Part shown: piece after piece, positions 54,574-63,378 of the stretch
Position numbering within the stretch: position 1 is the stretch's first letter
Layout of the letters: every line of letters starts with the position of its first letter
Assembly: GCF_014269225.2 (NCBI RefSeq)
Contig: NZ_CP077097.1
Coordinates: forward strand, 316,001 to 380,000
DNA length: 64,000 bases
DNA from: Pseudomonas anuradhapurensis
GTDB lineage: Bacteria > Pseudomonadota > Gammaproteobacteria > Pseudomonadales > Pseudomonadaceae
Direction of reading: 5' to 3'
Notes under the pieces: model-generated
Seen by the model: only the letters and a program-made list of their open reading frames with translations
Database searches by the model: none
What the model was told of the DNA's origin: nothing
Position numbers and translations under genes: made by a program

Positions 54574-55088
54574 GTCGGCTCCCCGTACAGGGCCGTGTAG
54601 CACTGGCGCAGGCCCTGGGCGATGTACTGGCGCACGCGCGACACCGAAACGCCCAGGCGCTCGGCAATTTCGGCATGGCCCATGCCATCCAGGCGGTTGT
54701 ACAGGAAGGCTGCGCGGGCCTTGCTCGACAGCTTGCCCAGCAGGCGGTCGATGGCCTTGAGGTCTTCGAGGATCAGGTGTTGCAGCTCCGCAGACGGTTG
54801 CTCGGCTTGCGGCATCAGGGCCAGCTCGGCCAGGTAGGCCTGCTCCAGCGCGGCGCGGCGGAAGTGATCGAACAGCAGCCCCTTGGCCACCGCGGCGAGG
54901 AAGGCGCGTGGCTCACGTGGGGTGTCCAGTCGCTCGCGGCCGAGCAGGCGCACGAAGGTGTCCTGGCTCAGGTCTTCGGCACGCTGGCGGCAGGCCATGC
55001 TGCGCTGCAGCCAGGCGAGCAGCCAGCCGCGATGGTCGCGGTACAGCGCACCGACCAGATCGGCGTGTGGGCTCTGTGCAGAAGACAA
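54570..55088 (-). CDS. ECF sigma factor, iron-starvation (FecI) type
   Basis: Sigma-70 family ECF factor of 172 residues. Region 2 shows ALYRDHRGWLLAWLQRSMAC and EDLSQDTFVRLLG. Region 4 shows the helix-turn-helix HAEIAERLGVSVSRVRQYIAQ. The start is TTG 55088, which has GGGGGA 7 nt before it; no ATG or GTG gives a full region 2. It is coupled to the anti-sigma gene. A Fur-box candidate lies just upstream, so iron repression is expected. Confidence 0.9.
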   Translation of the reverse strand: MSSAQSPHADLVGALYRDHRGWLLAWLQRSMACRQRAEDLSQDTFVRLLGRERLDTPREPRAFLAAVAKGLLFDHFRRAALEQAYLAELALMPQAEQPSAELQHLILEDLKAIDRLLGKLSSKARAAFLYNRLDGMGHAEIAERLGVSVSRVRQYIAQGLRQCYTALYGEPT

Positions 55089-55116
55089 GCAGCGTCCCCC
55101 CGGAACGTATGCATTA

Positions 55117-55135
55117 ACTAACGATAATTATTCGC
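55117..55135. promoter_or_regulatory. Fur-box candidate upstream of the ECF sigma gene
   Basis: The 19-bp sequence ACTAACGATAATTATTCGC matches the palindromic Fur consensus at 13 of 19 positions, 29 bp before the TTG start, in the only A/T-rich stretch of the gap. Confidence 0.65.
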
Positions 55136-55225
55136 GATTGTTGCAGAGGCAAGGGGAGGGTGCAATGGGCGCTTATCGGATGACCAGTATGGCTGGGGTT
55201 GGCTGGTGTTGGGCGTGGGTGGTGT

Positions 55226-55470
55226 AGCGCCTGTGAGATCGCGCGCCGCCCGCGCGGCGCATCGCGAGCTGCGCTCGCTCCTACGTTTGTTTCGGGCCAA
55301 TCATTCCTGTGAGATTTGCGCGCGAACGCCTTGGCGCATGACGGGATATCGCGTGGTATGAATCAGGCGGTCGCGCGCGCCTGTTACAGGCGTTACTGGC
55401 CTGAAACAAACGTAGGAGCGAGCGCAGCTCGCGATGCGCCGCGCGGGCGGCGCGCGATCTCACAGGCGCC
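55226..55470. repeat. 245-bp long-inverted-repeat element, copy 2
   Basis: Same structure as 31430-31674: 74-bp arms and a 97-bp core differing at five bases. In the arms, GTGCGATCGAG of copy 1 is GTGAGATCGCG here, and the opposite arm changes to match at both sites. It fills most of the gap 55089-55484 between the sigma gene and the exonuclease gene. Confidence 0.9.
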
Positions 55471-55484
55471 GCACTACTCAAACC

Positions 55485-56195
55485 TCACAAGCCGTGACTC
55501 TGCACCTTGCGCCGCCGCCATCCGCGCAGCCGCTGTTCCAGTTGCAACGGGCTATCCAGCTGCTGGCGCCGGGCCTGGCTGAACAGGATCAGCGCCAGTT
55601 CGGCGGTCACCAGGGCATCGGCACTGGCATGATGGCGCTCTTCCACCTGCAGGCCGAAGCGCGCTACCCAGTCATCGAGACCGGCTTCGCGCAGTACCGT
55701 GTCGGGGTTGAGCATGGGGGCCAGTTCGGCGATGTCGAGGAAAGGCGACTGCAGGCGATAGCCCAGGCTGTCCTTCAATGCGCGGGCCAGCATGCGCTGG
55801 TCGAAGGGGGCATGGAATGCCAGCACCGGGCTATTGCCGATGAAGTCGAGCAGATCGAGCAAGGCTTCGGCCGGGTCGCAACCGGCAGCCAGGGCACTGG
55901 GGCCCAGGCCGTGGATCAGCACGCTGGGGTTGGTCTTCTGCGTTGGCCGGTGCAGAGTGCGCTCGAACTGCTGGGCAAAGTCGATGGCGCCGTCTTCGAT
56001 CGCCACGGCGCCGATCGACAGCACCTGATCACGGTTGAGGTTGAGGCCGCTGGTCTCAAGGTCCAGTACCACCCAGCGCTGCTCACGCAGGGTACAGACC
56101 CCCAACGGTGCGGGTTTGGGCAGCCGGGCCAGGCGCTGGCGGGTGGCCGCATCCAGCTCGGGCGCGCTGGGGCGCAGCCAGGCGAACAGGCTCAT
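55485..56195 (-). CDS. DnaQ-like 3'-5' exonuclease (DEDDh family)
   Basis: A 236-residue protein with one exonuclease domain. Motif I is VVLDLETSGLN, motif II is FHAPFDQRMLARAL and motif III is HHASADALVTAEL with the DEDDh His. It begins 4 nt inside the end of the CBS/DUF294 gene (ATGA), so the two are cotranslated. Such exonucleases paired with CBS-DUF294 proteins are common in Pseudomonas; substrate unknown. Confidence 0.87.
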   Translation of the reverse strand: MSLFAWLRPSAPELDAATRQRLARLPKPAPLGVCTLREQRWVVLDLETSGLNLNRDQVLSIGAVAIEDGAIDFAQQFERTLHRPTQKTNPSVLIHGLGPSALAAGCDPAEALLDLLDFIGNSPVLAFHAPFDQRMLARALKDSLGYRLQSPFLDIAELAPMLNPDTVLREAGLDDWVARFGLQVEERHHASADALVTAELALILFSQARRQQLDSPLQLEQRLRGWRRRKVQSHGL

Positions 56196-58129
56196 AACTG
56201 GTACCGCAGCGCCAGGCTGCTCTGCAGGCGCTGGGCCTGGCGCAGGGATTCGCGCAGGATGCGCCGGTCAAGGTGGTTGAGGCTGTCCGGGTCGAGCCGG
56301 TTGGAGTAGGGCAGGTTATCGCGTGTCTGGCGCTGGTGCTGCTGCATGCGGGTTTGCTGGATGAAGTGGTAGGCCTCCTCATACGCGGCGCCGTCCTGCG
56401 CCTCGATGATGCCCTTGGCCACCAGCTGGCGCAGGCGCTCCAGGGTATTGCAGGCAGCAATGCCATTGGCCAGGGCCAGTAGCCGGGCACCATCGACGAA
56501 GGGCGTCAGGCCCTGCACCTTGAGGTCGAGGGTGGCGGCCTTGTCGTTACCCTGGCGGGTCAGCACGAACTCGCGCAGGCGGCCAACCGGCGGGCGCTGG
56601 CGCAGCGCGTTATCAGCCATCATGCGCTGGAACAGGCGGTTGTCGGCCACTTGCTCGAGCAGGCCCTGGCGCAGTTGCTCGCAACCCTGCTCGTCGCCCC
56701 ACACCACCCGCAGGTCGAAGTAGATGGTCGAGCCCAGCAGGTTTTCCGGGCTGGCTTCGCGGACGAAACCGGCAAAGCGCCGAGCCCATTCGCTGCGCGA
56801 CAGGCAGAGCTCGGGGTTGCCGGCCATGACGTTGCCCTTGCACAGGGTGAAGCCGCATTGGGCCAGGCATTGATTGATGTACTGCGCCAGCGGCAGCAGG
56901 CGGGTGCGGATGGCGTCGGCTTCGGCGCTGTCGGCTGCTTCGAAGAGGATGCCGTTGTCCTGGTCGGTATGCAGGGTTTGCTCGCGACGTCCTTCGCTGC
57001 CAAAGCACAGCCAGCTGAATGGCACGCCGGGGTCGCCGCGCTCGGCCAGCGCCAGCTCGATTACCCGGCACACGGTGTGGTCGTTGAGCAGGGTGATGAT
57101 CTGGGTTATCTGCGTGGATGACGCGCCATGCGCCAGCATGCGTTCGACCAGCTGGCTGATTTCGCCGCGCAGCGAGACCAGGGTCTCCAGCCGTGGCGCA
57201 TGGCGGATGGTGCGCGCCAGGTGTACCAGGTCGACTCGCTGCAGGGAAAACAGGTCGCGTTCCGAAACCACCCCGCACAGGCGGCGGTTTTCCACCAGGC
57301 ATACGTGGGCAATGTGCCGCTCGGTCATCGCCATGGCCGCGTCGAAGGCGCTGGCCTGGGGGCTGAGGTAGAACGGCTGGGCGGTCATGTGTCGTTCGAT
57401 CGGCGCGCCCAGCTCGGTATCGGCGGCGGCCACCACCTGGCGCAAGTCACGCAGGGTGAAGATGCCGGTCGGGTAGCGCTGTGCATCGACCACCACGATG
57501 CTGCCGACCTGCTGCTCGTGCATCAGCCTCACGGCATCGCGCAGCGGGGTGTCGGCGCTGCACACCACCGGGTGGCGCATGGCCAGTTCACCCAGGGGTG
57601 TGTTCAATGAATACTGGGTGCCGAGGGTTTCCACCGCACGCTGGCGCACCTGCTGGTTGACCTGGTCGAGCAGGCTGCTGACGCCGCGCAGGGCAAAATC
57701 GCGAAACACTTCCGACATCGAGAACACGCGGATGAACGCTGCCTTGTTCAGTTGCAGGCAGAAGGTGTCCTCACCGGCCAGGTGCTCCGTACGGGTCGCC
57801 CGCTCGCCGAGCAATGCCGCCAGCGGGAAGCATTCGCCGCTGGTGATCTCGAATGTGGTCTCGACGCCAGGCTTGACCAGGTGCTGGCGCTCGCCAACCA
57901 CGCGGCCCTGCTTGACGATGTAGAAGTGCTCCACCGGCCCGTCGGCTGGTTTGACGATGCTTTCGCCGCTGGCATAGAAGCGCAGCTGGCACTGTTCGAC
58001 CAGGTAGGCCAGGTGGCTGTGTTCCATCTGGTTGAACGGCGGAAAGCGCTGCAGGAACTGCAGGGTGCCCTGGATGTTCTGCAGCACTGCTGTCCTGCCC
58101 GCCTGGCTGTAGGCGTCCTTTTTGCTCAT
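56192..58129 (-). CDS. cNMP-binding / CBS-pair / DUF294 nucleotidyltransferase-like protein
   Basis: A 645-residue signalling-type protein. The N-terminal cyclic-nucleotide-binding fold (~20-140) is followed by two CBS motifs (~165-290). The DUF294 nucleotidyltransferase domain has WLCFGSEGRREQTLHTDQDN (G-S and paired Asp, GlnD-like) near residue 380, and a DUF294 C-terminal helical domain ends the protein. No membrane segment. By the GlnD-like core it may transfer a nucleotide to a partner; the partner is not known. It is operonic with the exonuclease. A TA-rich repeat lies just upstream of the start. Confidence 0.87.
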   Translation of the reverse strand: MSKKDAYSQAGRTAVLQNIQGTLQFLQRFPPFNQMEHSHLAYLVEQCQLRFYASGESIVKPADGPVEHFYIVKQGRVVGERQHLVKPGVETTFEITSGECFPLAALLGERATRTEHLAGEDTFCLQLNKAAFIRVFSMSEVFRDFALRGVSSLLDQVNQQVRQRAVETLGTQYSLNTPLGELAMRHPVVCSADTPLRDAVRLMHEQQVGSIVVVDAQRYPTGIFTLRDLRQVVAAADTELGAPIERHMTAQPFYLSPQASAFDAAMAMTERHIAHVCLVENRRLCGVVSERDLFSLQRVDLVHLARTIRHAPRLETLVSLRGEISQLVERMLAHGASSTQITQIITLLNDHTVCRVIELALAERGDPGVPFSWLCFGSEGRREQTLHTDQDNGILFEAADSAEADAIRTRLLPLAQYINQCLAQCGFTLCKGNVMAGNPELCLSRSEWARRFAGFVREASPENLLGSTIYFDLRVVWGDEQGCEQLRQGLLEQVADNRLFQRMMADNALRQRPPVGRLREFVLTRQGNDKAATLDLKVQGLTPFVDGARLLALANGIAACNTLERLRQLVAKGIIEAQDGAAYEEAYHFIQQTRMQQHQRQTRDNLPYSNRLDPDSLNHLDRRILRESLRQAQRLQSSLALRYQL

Positions 58130-58155
58130 GAAACTGACCGTATCGCTATGCCGAT

Positions 58156-58175
58156 CTATATATATCTATATATAG
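58156..58175. repeat. TA-rich tandem repeat upstream of the CBS/DUF294 gene
   Basis: CTATATATAT followed by CTATATATAG, two near-identical 10-bp units 27-46 bp before the ATG at 58129. In GC-rich DNA this is a very unusual run; it may be the -10 region or a bent or meltable site. Confidence 0.6.
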
Positions 58176-58335
58176 GTGCCGGCCATGTTGTTCTCTGCCT
58201 CCATGGTCGGCTTGCAGCGGGGTGGTGCCCATTGGACGTAAGTCTATGGGCCGCCCTGTCAAAGACCCGACGAAAGGCGAAACGGGTAACGCAAGTTCTG
58301 TGGTCCTAATGCTGAAGCGGAGTTTTTTTGACGAG

Positions 58336-58785
58336 ATGACCATGGTTGAGCCACACGACATCCTGAGCGACGCCGAGCGCGAAGCCTTGGCCTTGGCCAA
58401 TGCACCAGTAGCCGCCAGGCCACTGGTGCTGGTGGTGGATGACAATGCGGCGAACCGCGATGCACTGATCTACTACCTGAAAAGCCGGGGTATTGATTGC
58501 GTAGGGGCGGACGGCGCCGAGGAAGCCAGGCTGTACTTGCATTACCAGCCGCGGATAGGCTTGATGATCACCGATTTGCGAATGCAGCCCGAGGACGGCC
58601 TGACGCTGATCCGGCAGGTTCGCGAATCGGAGCGGGCGGCGTTGTCGATCATCGTGGTGTCAGGTGACACCGATGTCGAAGAGGCAGTGGACGTGATGCA
58701 CCTGGGGGTGGTGGATTTCCTGTTGAAGCCGGTGGACCTGGACAGGCTGCTGGAGCTGGTGAGGAAAGAGTTGCAGATATTGTGA
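58336..58785 (+). CDS. Stand-alone response-regulator receiver protein
   Basis: A protein of 149 residues from ATG 58336 (or 58342) with one receiver domain and no output domain. The acidic pair is in LVLVVDDNAANRD, the phosphoacceptor Asp in LMITDLRMQPEDGLT, the conserved Ser in IIVVSGDTD, and the Lys in FLLKPVDLDRL. The N-terminal ~40 residues are a helical leader. No histidine kinase is adjacent. The ribosome site is weak, so the start is uncertain. It is convergent with glcB. Confidence 0.83.
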   Translation: MTMVEPHDILSDAEREALALANAPVAARPLVLVVDDNAANRDALIYYLKSRGIDCVGADGAEEARLYLHYQPRIGLMITDLRMQPEDGLTLIRQVRESERAALSIIVVSGDTDVEEAVDVMHLGVVDFLLKPVDLDRLLELVRKELQIL

Positions 58786-58794
58786 AGCAGGTGA

Positions 58795-58915
58795 GGGGCT
58801 ACTTTGCAGCCCACTCGCGAAACAAGGCCGCTGCTACAGGAACGCCGCACGTTCGATGCCTGCGTTGTTCCTGTAGCAGCGGCCTTGTATCGCGATGGGG
58901 CCGCAAGGCGGCCCT
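58795..58915. repeat. REP pair, class B variant
   Basis: Inverted arms with ACAAGGCCGCTGCTACAGGAA and TTCCTGTAGCAGCGGCCTTG, i.e. GCTGCTAC in place of the usual GCTCCTAC. It starts 10 nt after the receiver gene stop and ends 15 nt before the convergent glcB stop. Confidence 0.88.
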
Positions 58916-58930
58916 TTTGGCGGATGCTAC

Positions 58931-61108
58931 CTACAGCCCGTTACGCGCCTTGAACTCACGGCGACGGCGGTGCAGTACCGGCTCGGTGTAACCGTTCGGC
59001 TGCTTGCCACCTTCCAGCACCAGCTCCACAGCTGCCTGGAATGCGATGTTGTCGTCGAAGTTCGGCGCCATCGGCCGGTACAGGGCGTCGCCTGCGTTCT
59101 GCTGGTCGACCACCACGGCCATGCGCTTGAGGCTTTCCAGCACCTGCTCCTGGCTGACCACGCCGTGGCGCAGCCAGTTGGCCAGCAGCTGGGCCGAGAT
59201 GCGCAGGGTGGCGCGGTCTTCCATCAGGCCGACGTTGTTGATGTCCGGCACTTTCGAGCAACCCACGCCCTGGTCGATCCAGCGCACCACGTAGCCGAGG
59301 ATGCCCTGGGCATTGTTGTCCAGCTCGTTGCGGATCTCTTCGGCCGACCAGTTGGTGTCGGCCGCCAGCGGGATGGTCAGGATGTCATCCACCGATGCCG
59401 GGGTGCGCGAGGCCAGCTCACGCTGGCGCGCCTGCACGTCAACCTTGTGGTAGTGCAGGGCATGCAAGGTGGCGGCGGTCGGCGACGGCACCCAGGCGGT
59501 GTTGGCACCGGCCAACGGGTGGGCGATCTTCTGCTCGAGCATGGCCGCCATCAGGTCAGGCATGGCCCACATGCCTTTGCCGATCTGGGCACGGCCTTGC
59601 AGGCCGGTGGCCAGGCCAACGTCGACGTTGTTGTTCTCGTAGGCGCCGATCCACTTCTCGTTCTTCATGGCGCCCTTGCGCACCACGGCGCCGGCTTCCA
59701 TCGAGGTATGGATTTCGTCGCCGGTGCGGTCGAGGAAGCCGGTGTTGATGAACACCACGCGCTCGGCTGCGGCCTTGATGCAGGACTTGAGGTTGACCGT
59801 GGTACGGCGTTCCTCGTCCATGATGCCGACCTTGACGGTGTTGCGCTTCATGCCCAGCAAGTCTTCGACGCGGCTGAAGATCTCGGCGGCGAAGGCGACT
59901 TCTTCCGGCCCGTGCATCTTCGGCTTGACGATGTACACGCTGCCGCTGCGGGTGTTCTTGCGGCTGGTGTTGCCGTTGAGGTTGTGCAGGGCGATCAGGT
60001 TGGTGAACAGGCCGTCCTGGATGCCCTCGGGAATTTCGTTGCCCTGGGCGTCGAGGATCGCCGGGTTGGTCATCAGGTGGCCAACGTTGCGCACGAACAA
60101 CAGCGAACGGCCGTGCAGGGTCACGCTGCCACCGTTGGGCGCGGCGTACTCGCGGTCCGGGTTCATGGTGCGGGTAAAGGTCTTGCCACCCTTGCTCACG
60201 TTTTCCGCCAGGTCACCTTTCATCAGGCCCAGCCAGTTGCGGTAGACCACCACCTTGTCATCGGCGTCGACAGCGGCGACCGAGTCTTCGCAGTCCATGA
60301 TGGTGGTCAGCGCCGACTCCATCAGGATGTCCTTCACACCGGCGGCGTCGGTGCTGCCGACCGGGGTGCTGGCATCGATCTGGATTTCGAAGTGCAGGCC
60401 GTTGTGCTTGAGCAGCACGGCAGTCGGTGCGCCGGCATCACCGTGGAAGCCGATCAGCTGGGCGTCGTCACGCAGGCCGCTGTTGCTGCCACCTTTGAGG
60501 GCGACGACCAGTTTGCCACCTTCGATGCGGTAGCCGGTGGAATCGACATGCGAGCCAGCTGCCAGTGGCGCGGCTTCATCGAGGAAGGCGCGGGCGAAGG
60601 CGATCACCTTGTCGCCACGCACCTTGTTGTAGCCCTGGCCTTTTTCGGCGCCGCCTTCGTCGCTGATGGCATCGGTGCCGTACAGCGCGTCATACAGCGA
60701 GCCCCAGCGGGCGTTGGCAGCGTTCAGGGCGAAACGGGCGTTCATCACCGGTACGACCAGCTGTGGGCCGGCCATGTGGGCGATTTCTTCGTCCACGTTC
60801 TGGGTGGTGGCCTGGAAATCGTCAGCTTGTGGCAGCAGGTAGCCGATTTCCTGGAGGAATGCTTTGTAGGCTGCGGCGTCGTGGGCCTGGCCTTTGCGTG
60901 CCTGGTGCCAGGCGTCGATCTTGGCTTGCAGCTCGTCGCGCTTGGCGAGCAGGGCTTTGTTCTTTGGAGCGAGGTCATTGATGATCTTCTCTGCACCCGC
61001 CCAGAACTGCTCGGCGACGATGCCGGTCCCGGGGATGGCTTCGTTGTTCACGAAGTCGTACAGGACCTTGGCGACCTGAAGGCCACCGACTTGAACGTAT
61101 CCAGTCAT
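58931..61108 (-). CDS. glcB: Malate synthase G
   Basis: Condenses glyoxylate and acetyl-CoA to malate in the glyoxylate shunt; 725 residues, the long G isoform. Recognised by [17 protein letters not shown] with metal-binding Glu/Asp and by [29 protein letters not shown] and the final [16 protein letters not shown] 61108 gives the standard start [14 protein letters not shown] long-spacer site of the RccR type lies 185 bp upstream. It is divergent from the ACT-domain gene. Confidence 0.96.
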   Translation of the reverse strand: MTGYVQVGGLQVAKVLYDFVNNEAIPGTGIVAEQFWAGAEKIINDLAPKNKALLAKRDELQAKIDAWHQARKGQAHDAAAYKAFLQEIGYLLPQADDFQATTQNVDEEIAHMAGPQLVVPVMNARFALNAANARWGSLYDALYGTDAISDEGGAEKGQGYNKVRGDKVIAFARAFLDEAAPLAAGSHVDSTGYRIEGGKLVVALKGGSNSGLRDDAQLIGFHGDAGAPTAVLLKHNGLHFEIQIDASTPVGSTDAAGVKDILMESALTTIMDCEDSVAAVDADDKVVVYRNWLGLMKGDLAENVSKGGKTFTRTMNPDREYAAPNGGSVTLHGRSLLFVRNVGHLMTNPAILDAQGNEIPEGIQDGLFTNLIALHNLNGNTSRKNTRSGSVYIVKPKMHGPEEVAFAAEIFSRVEDLLGMKRNTVKVGIMDEERRTTVNLKSCIKAAAERVVFINTGFLDRTGDEIHTSMEAGAVVRKGAMKNEKWIGAYENNNVDVGLATGLQGRAQIGKGMWAMPDLMAAMLEQKIAHPLAGANTAWVPSPTAATLHALHYHKVDVQARQRELASRTPASVDDILTIPLAADTNWSAEEIRNELDNNAQGILGYVVRWIDQGVGCSKVPDINNVGLMEDRATLRISAQLLANWLRHGVVSQEQVLESLKRMAVVVDQQNAGDALYRPMAPNFDDNIAFQAAVELVLEGGKQPNGYTEPVLHRRRREFKARNGL

Positions 61109-61292
61109 TGCTTGCCTCACTCTGCTCAGCTATTTCGCTCTTCTGTATTAAGCCTGTAGCGCTTCTCTAAACACGGCACCAGTGCATGCGCCCAAGGAAT
61201 GCCCGAGCGCGGCTGGGTGCGGCCTGCCAGACTGGCTGGCAGACAGTGTGCGTATTTTCACAGGCGCCTTGGCAGACATCCAAACAGCGTTT

Positions 61293-61318
61293 TGTAGTCC
61301 GCGCCACGGGATACTACA
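61293..61318. promoter_or_regulatory. Long-spacer RccR-like site upstream of glcB
   Basis: Half-sites TGTAGT (61293-61298) and ACTACA (61313-61318) are the same as in the aceE operators but 14 bp apart. RccR in P. fluorescens is reported to use a 28-bp class of site at aceA and related glyoxylate-shunt genes; this one spans 26 bp from edge to edge. It lies in the 450-bp glcB-gcvR gap 61109-61558, where I see no gene. Confidence 0.7.
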
Positions 61319-61558
61319 TGAAGCAGTAGGCGGGGCAAAATCAGACTAAAAGCGCCGTTATGCGACCCGTTGGTCGCGTATGGTCACGCTGGGAGTGGGT
61401 ATGTTCGCAAAAAACAGGTGGATTGTTCCAGATAAATCTTGAAACAGTACACGATTCGTTATGCAAATTGCCCTGCGGCAGGTTGCCGCGCCTTGCCTAT
61501 ACTGAGTCGATCCCCTGATTTCCTGCCGCCCGGCGCGGTCCGACACGAGGAACGGCTT

Positions 61559-62077
61559 GTGGATCATCTTGTACTGACTGTGATTGCCCCGGACAAGGCC
61601 GGGCAGGTCGAACGCATCGCCCAGTGCATTGCCGACCACAGTGGCAACTGGCTGGAAAGCCGCATGTCGCGCATGGCCGGGCAGTTTGCCGGGATCCTGC
61701 GGGTGGCGGTGCCGGCAGAAAACTACGCCGAGCTGGTGGCGTCGTTGCAGGGGTTGGTGCGGTATGACATTCGCGTGCTGATCGCCGAGAGCGGCATCGA
61801 GCCGTCATGCACCTGGAAACCGATTGCCATGGAGCTGGTAGGTAACGACCGGCCAGGGATCGTGCGTGACATTACCCGCTTGCTGGCGGACCTGGGCGTG
61901 AACCTTGAGCGCTTCACGACAGAGGTGCGCCCGGCGCCAATGAGCAGCGAGCCGCTGTTTCATGCCGATGCGTTGCTGGCCATGCCGTTGACCCTTTCGC
62001 TGGATGAGTTGCAACAGAAGCTGGAGAGCCTGGCGGATGACTTGATGGTGGAATTGAAGCTGCGGCCGCAGGAGTAA
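61559..62077 (+). CDS. Glycine-cleavage-repressor-type protein with two ACT domains
   Basis: A 172-residue protein made of two ACT domains (HLVLTVIAPDKAGQVERIAQ near the start and MELVGNDRPGIVRDITRLLA near residue 85), as in GcvR. GcvR binds glycine and counteracts GcvA in enteric bacteria; here the target is unknown. GTG 61559 is preferred since GAGGA precedes it by about 9 nt and the first ACT strand starts there. It is divergent from glcB. Confidence 0.85.
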   Translation: MDHLVLTVIAPDKAGQVERIAQCIADHSGNWLESRMSRMAGQFAGILRVAVPAENYAELVASLQGLVRYDIRVLIAESGIEPSCTWKPIAMELVGNDRPGIVRDITRLLADLGVNLERFTTEVRPAPMSSEPLFHADALLAMPLTLSLDELQQKLESLADDLMVELKLRPQE

Positions 62078-62089
62078 TCAGAGAATGCC

Positions 62090-62210
62090 GGGGCCGCTTT
62101 GCGGCCCTTCGCGACACAAGGCCGCTCCTACAGCAAACCGGTTTACCCACAGCTTTCGCGATCCCAGGTAGGAGCGGCCTTGTATCGCGAAGGGCTGCAA
62201 GGCAGCCCCC
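62090..62210. repeat. REP pair, class B
   Basis: Inverted arms with CGCGACACAAGGCCGCTCCTAC and GTAGGAGCGGCCTTGTATCG, 13 nt after the GcvR-like stop. It occupies the first third of the 349-bp convergent gap 62078-62426. Confidence 0.9.
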
Positions 62211-62241
62211 TGCGGTTATCCCGATATCACGGGGAAGGCCC

Positions 62242-62363
62242 TGTGGATAACCTGGGGGTGCACCTCTCCAGCCCACAAGATCCGCGCTCTGCACAGCTTT
62301 GCTCAAAAAACACCCAAAAATCAGCAGCTTGTGCACAAAGCACGGGGACGAGGGTGTGGATAA
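62242..62363. other. Two exact DnaA boxes in the convergent gap before rarD
   Basis: TGTGGATAA occurs at 62242-62250 and 62355-62363, and a one-mismatch copy TTACCCACA at 62143-62151. The stretch between also has the palindrome TTGTGCACAA. No gene or terminator is visible in 62211-62426. This is a smaller version of the 6.2-6.55 kb cluster, again beside a REP pair. Confidence 0.65.
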
Positions 62364-62426
62364 CCTTTGGAGATGTCGCTGCAGGCCCCGAGCCACGAGG
62401 CTTGCAGCATAATGGTTGTTTTTTGA

Positions 62427-63314
62427 TCAGCTGCGCTTGCGCAAGCTCAACCACGCATCGACGCTGTACACCGCCAGCCCCGCCCAGATGAACATGAACG
62501 CCACCAGTGTGCTCGGCGACAGATGCTCATCGAACAGCAAGACTGCCTGCAGCAGCACCAGGGTTGGCGCCAGGTACTGCAGGAAGCCCAACGTGGTGTA
62601 CGGCAGGTGCCGCGCGGCAGCGTTGAAGCACACCAGGGGTATCAGCGTTACTGGCCCTGCGGCCATCAGCCATAACGCTTCGCTGCTGGTGTAGAACGCG
62701 CCCTGGGCACTCATTGCCGCCGGGTGCAGCAGCAACCAGCCAAGGGCCAGCGGTACCAGCATCCAGGTTTCCACCACCAGGCCCGGCAGTGCCGCCACCG
62801 GCGCCTGTTTGCGGATCAACCCGTAAAAGCCGAAGCTCAGTGCCAGCGCCAGCGACACCCATGGCAGGCTGCCTACGTGCCATACCTGCTGGGCTACGCC
62901 CACGGCGGCCATCGCCACTGCCAGCCATTGCAGGCGGCGCAGGCGCTCGCCAAGAATCAGCATGCCCAGCAGCACATTGATCAGCGGGTTGATGTAGTAG
63001 CCCAGGCTGGCCTCGAGCATGCGGCCGTTGTTCACCGACCAGACGTAGGTCAGCCAGTTGCCGGCGATCAGCGCCCCGCTCAGGGCCAGGGTGCCCAGCC
63101 GGCGCGGGTTGTCGCGCAGCTCACGCCACCAGCCAGGGTGTTTCCACACCAACAGCAGCAGTGAGCCGAACAGTGCCGACCACAGTACCCGGTGGACAAT
63201 GATCTCCACCGCCGGGACGCTCTGGATCGCTTTGAAGTACAGGGGAAACAGCCCCCAGATGATGTAGGCGCTGAGGCCCAGTAGGTACCCGCGACGCGGG
63301 TTTGCGGCGTGCAT
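62427..63314 (-). CDS. rarD: RarD-type EamA transporter
   Basis: Inner-membrane protein of the drug/metabolite transporter superfamily, 295 residues with about ten membrane helices (for example GYLLGLSAYIIWGLFPLYFK and ALWLMAAGPVTLIPLVCFNA). The sequence AANPRRGYLLGLSAY and NWLTYVWSVNNGRMLEASLG are typical of RarD. Substrate unknown; the chloramphenicol association of the name is historical. Confidence 0.92.
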   Translation of the reverse strand: MHAANPRRGYLLGLSAYIIWGLFPLYFKAIQSVPAVEIIVHRVLWSALFGSLLLLVWKHPGWWRELRDNPRRLGTLALSGALIAGNWLTYVWSVNNGRMLEASLGYYINPLINVLLGMLILGERLRRLQWLAVAMAAVGVAQQVWHVGSLPWVSLALALSFGFYGLIRKQAPVAALPGLVVETWMLVPLALGWLLLHPAAMSAQGAFYTSSEALWLMAAGPVTLIPLVCFNAAARHLPYTTLGFLQYLAPTLVLLQAVLLFDEHLSPSTLVAFMFIWAGLAVYSVDAWLSLRKRS

Positions 63315-63378
63315 GCAAAATCCTTGCTTAGGTAGCTAAATAACGCGACGCCTATTGTAGACAGAGACGGGCATGCTT

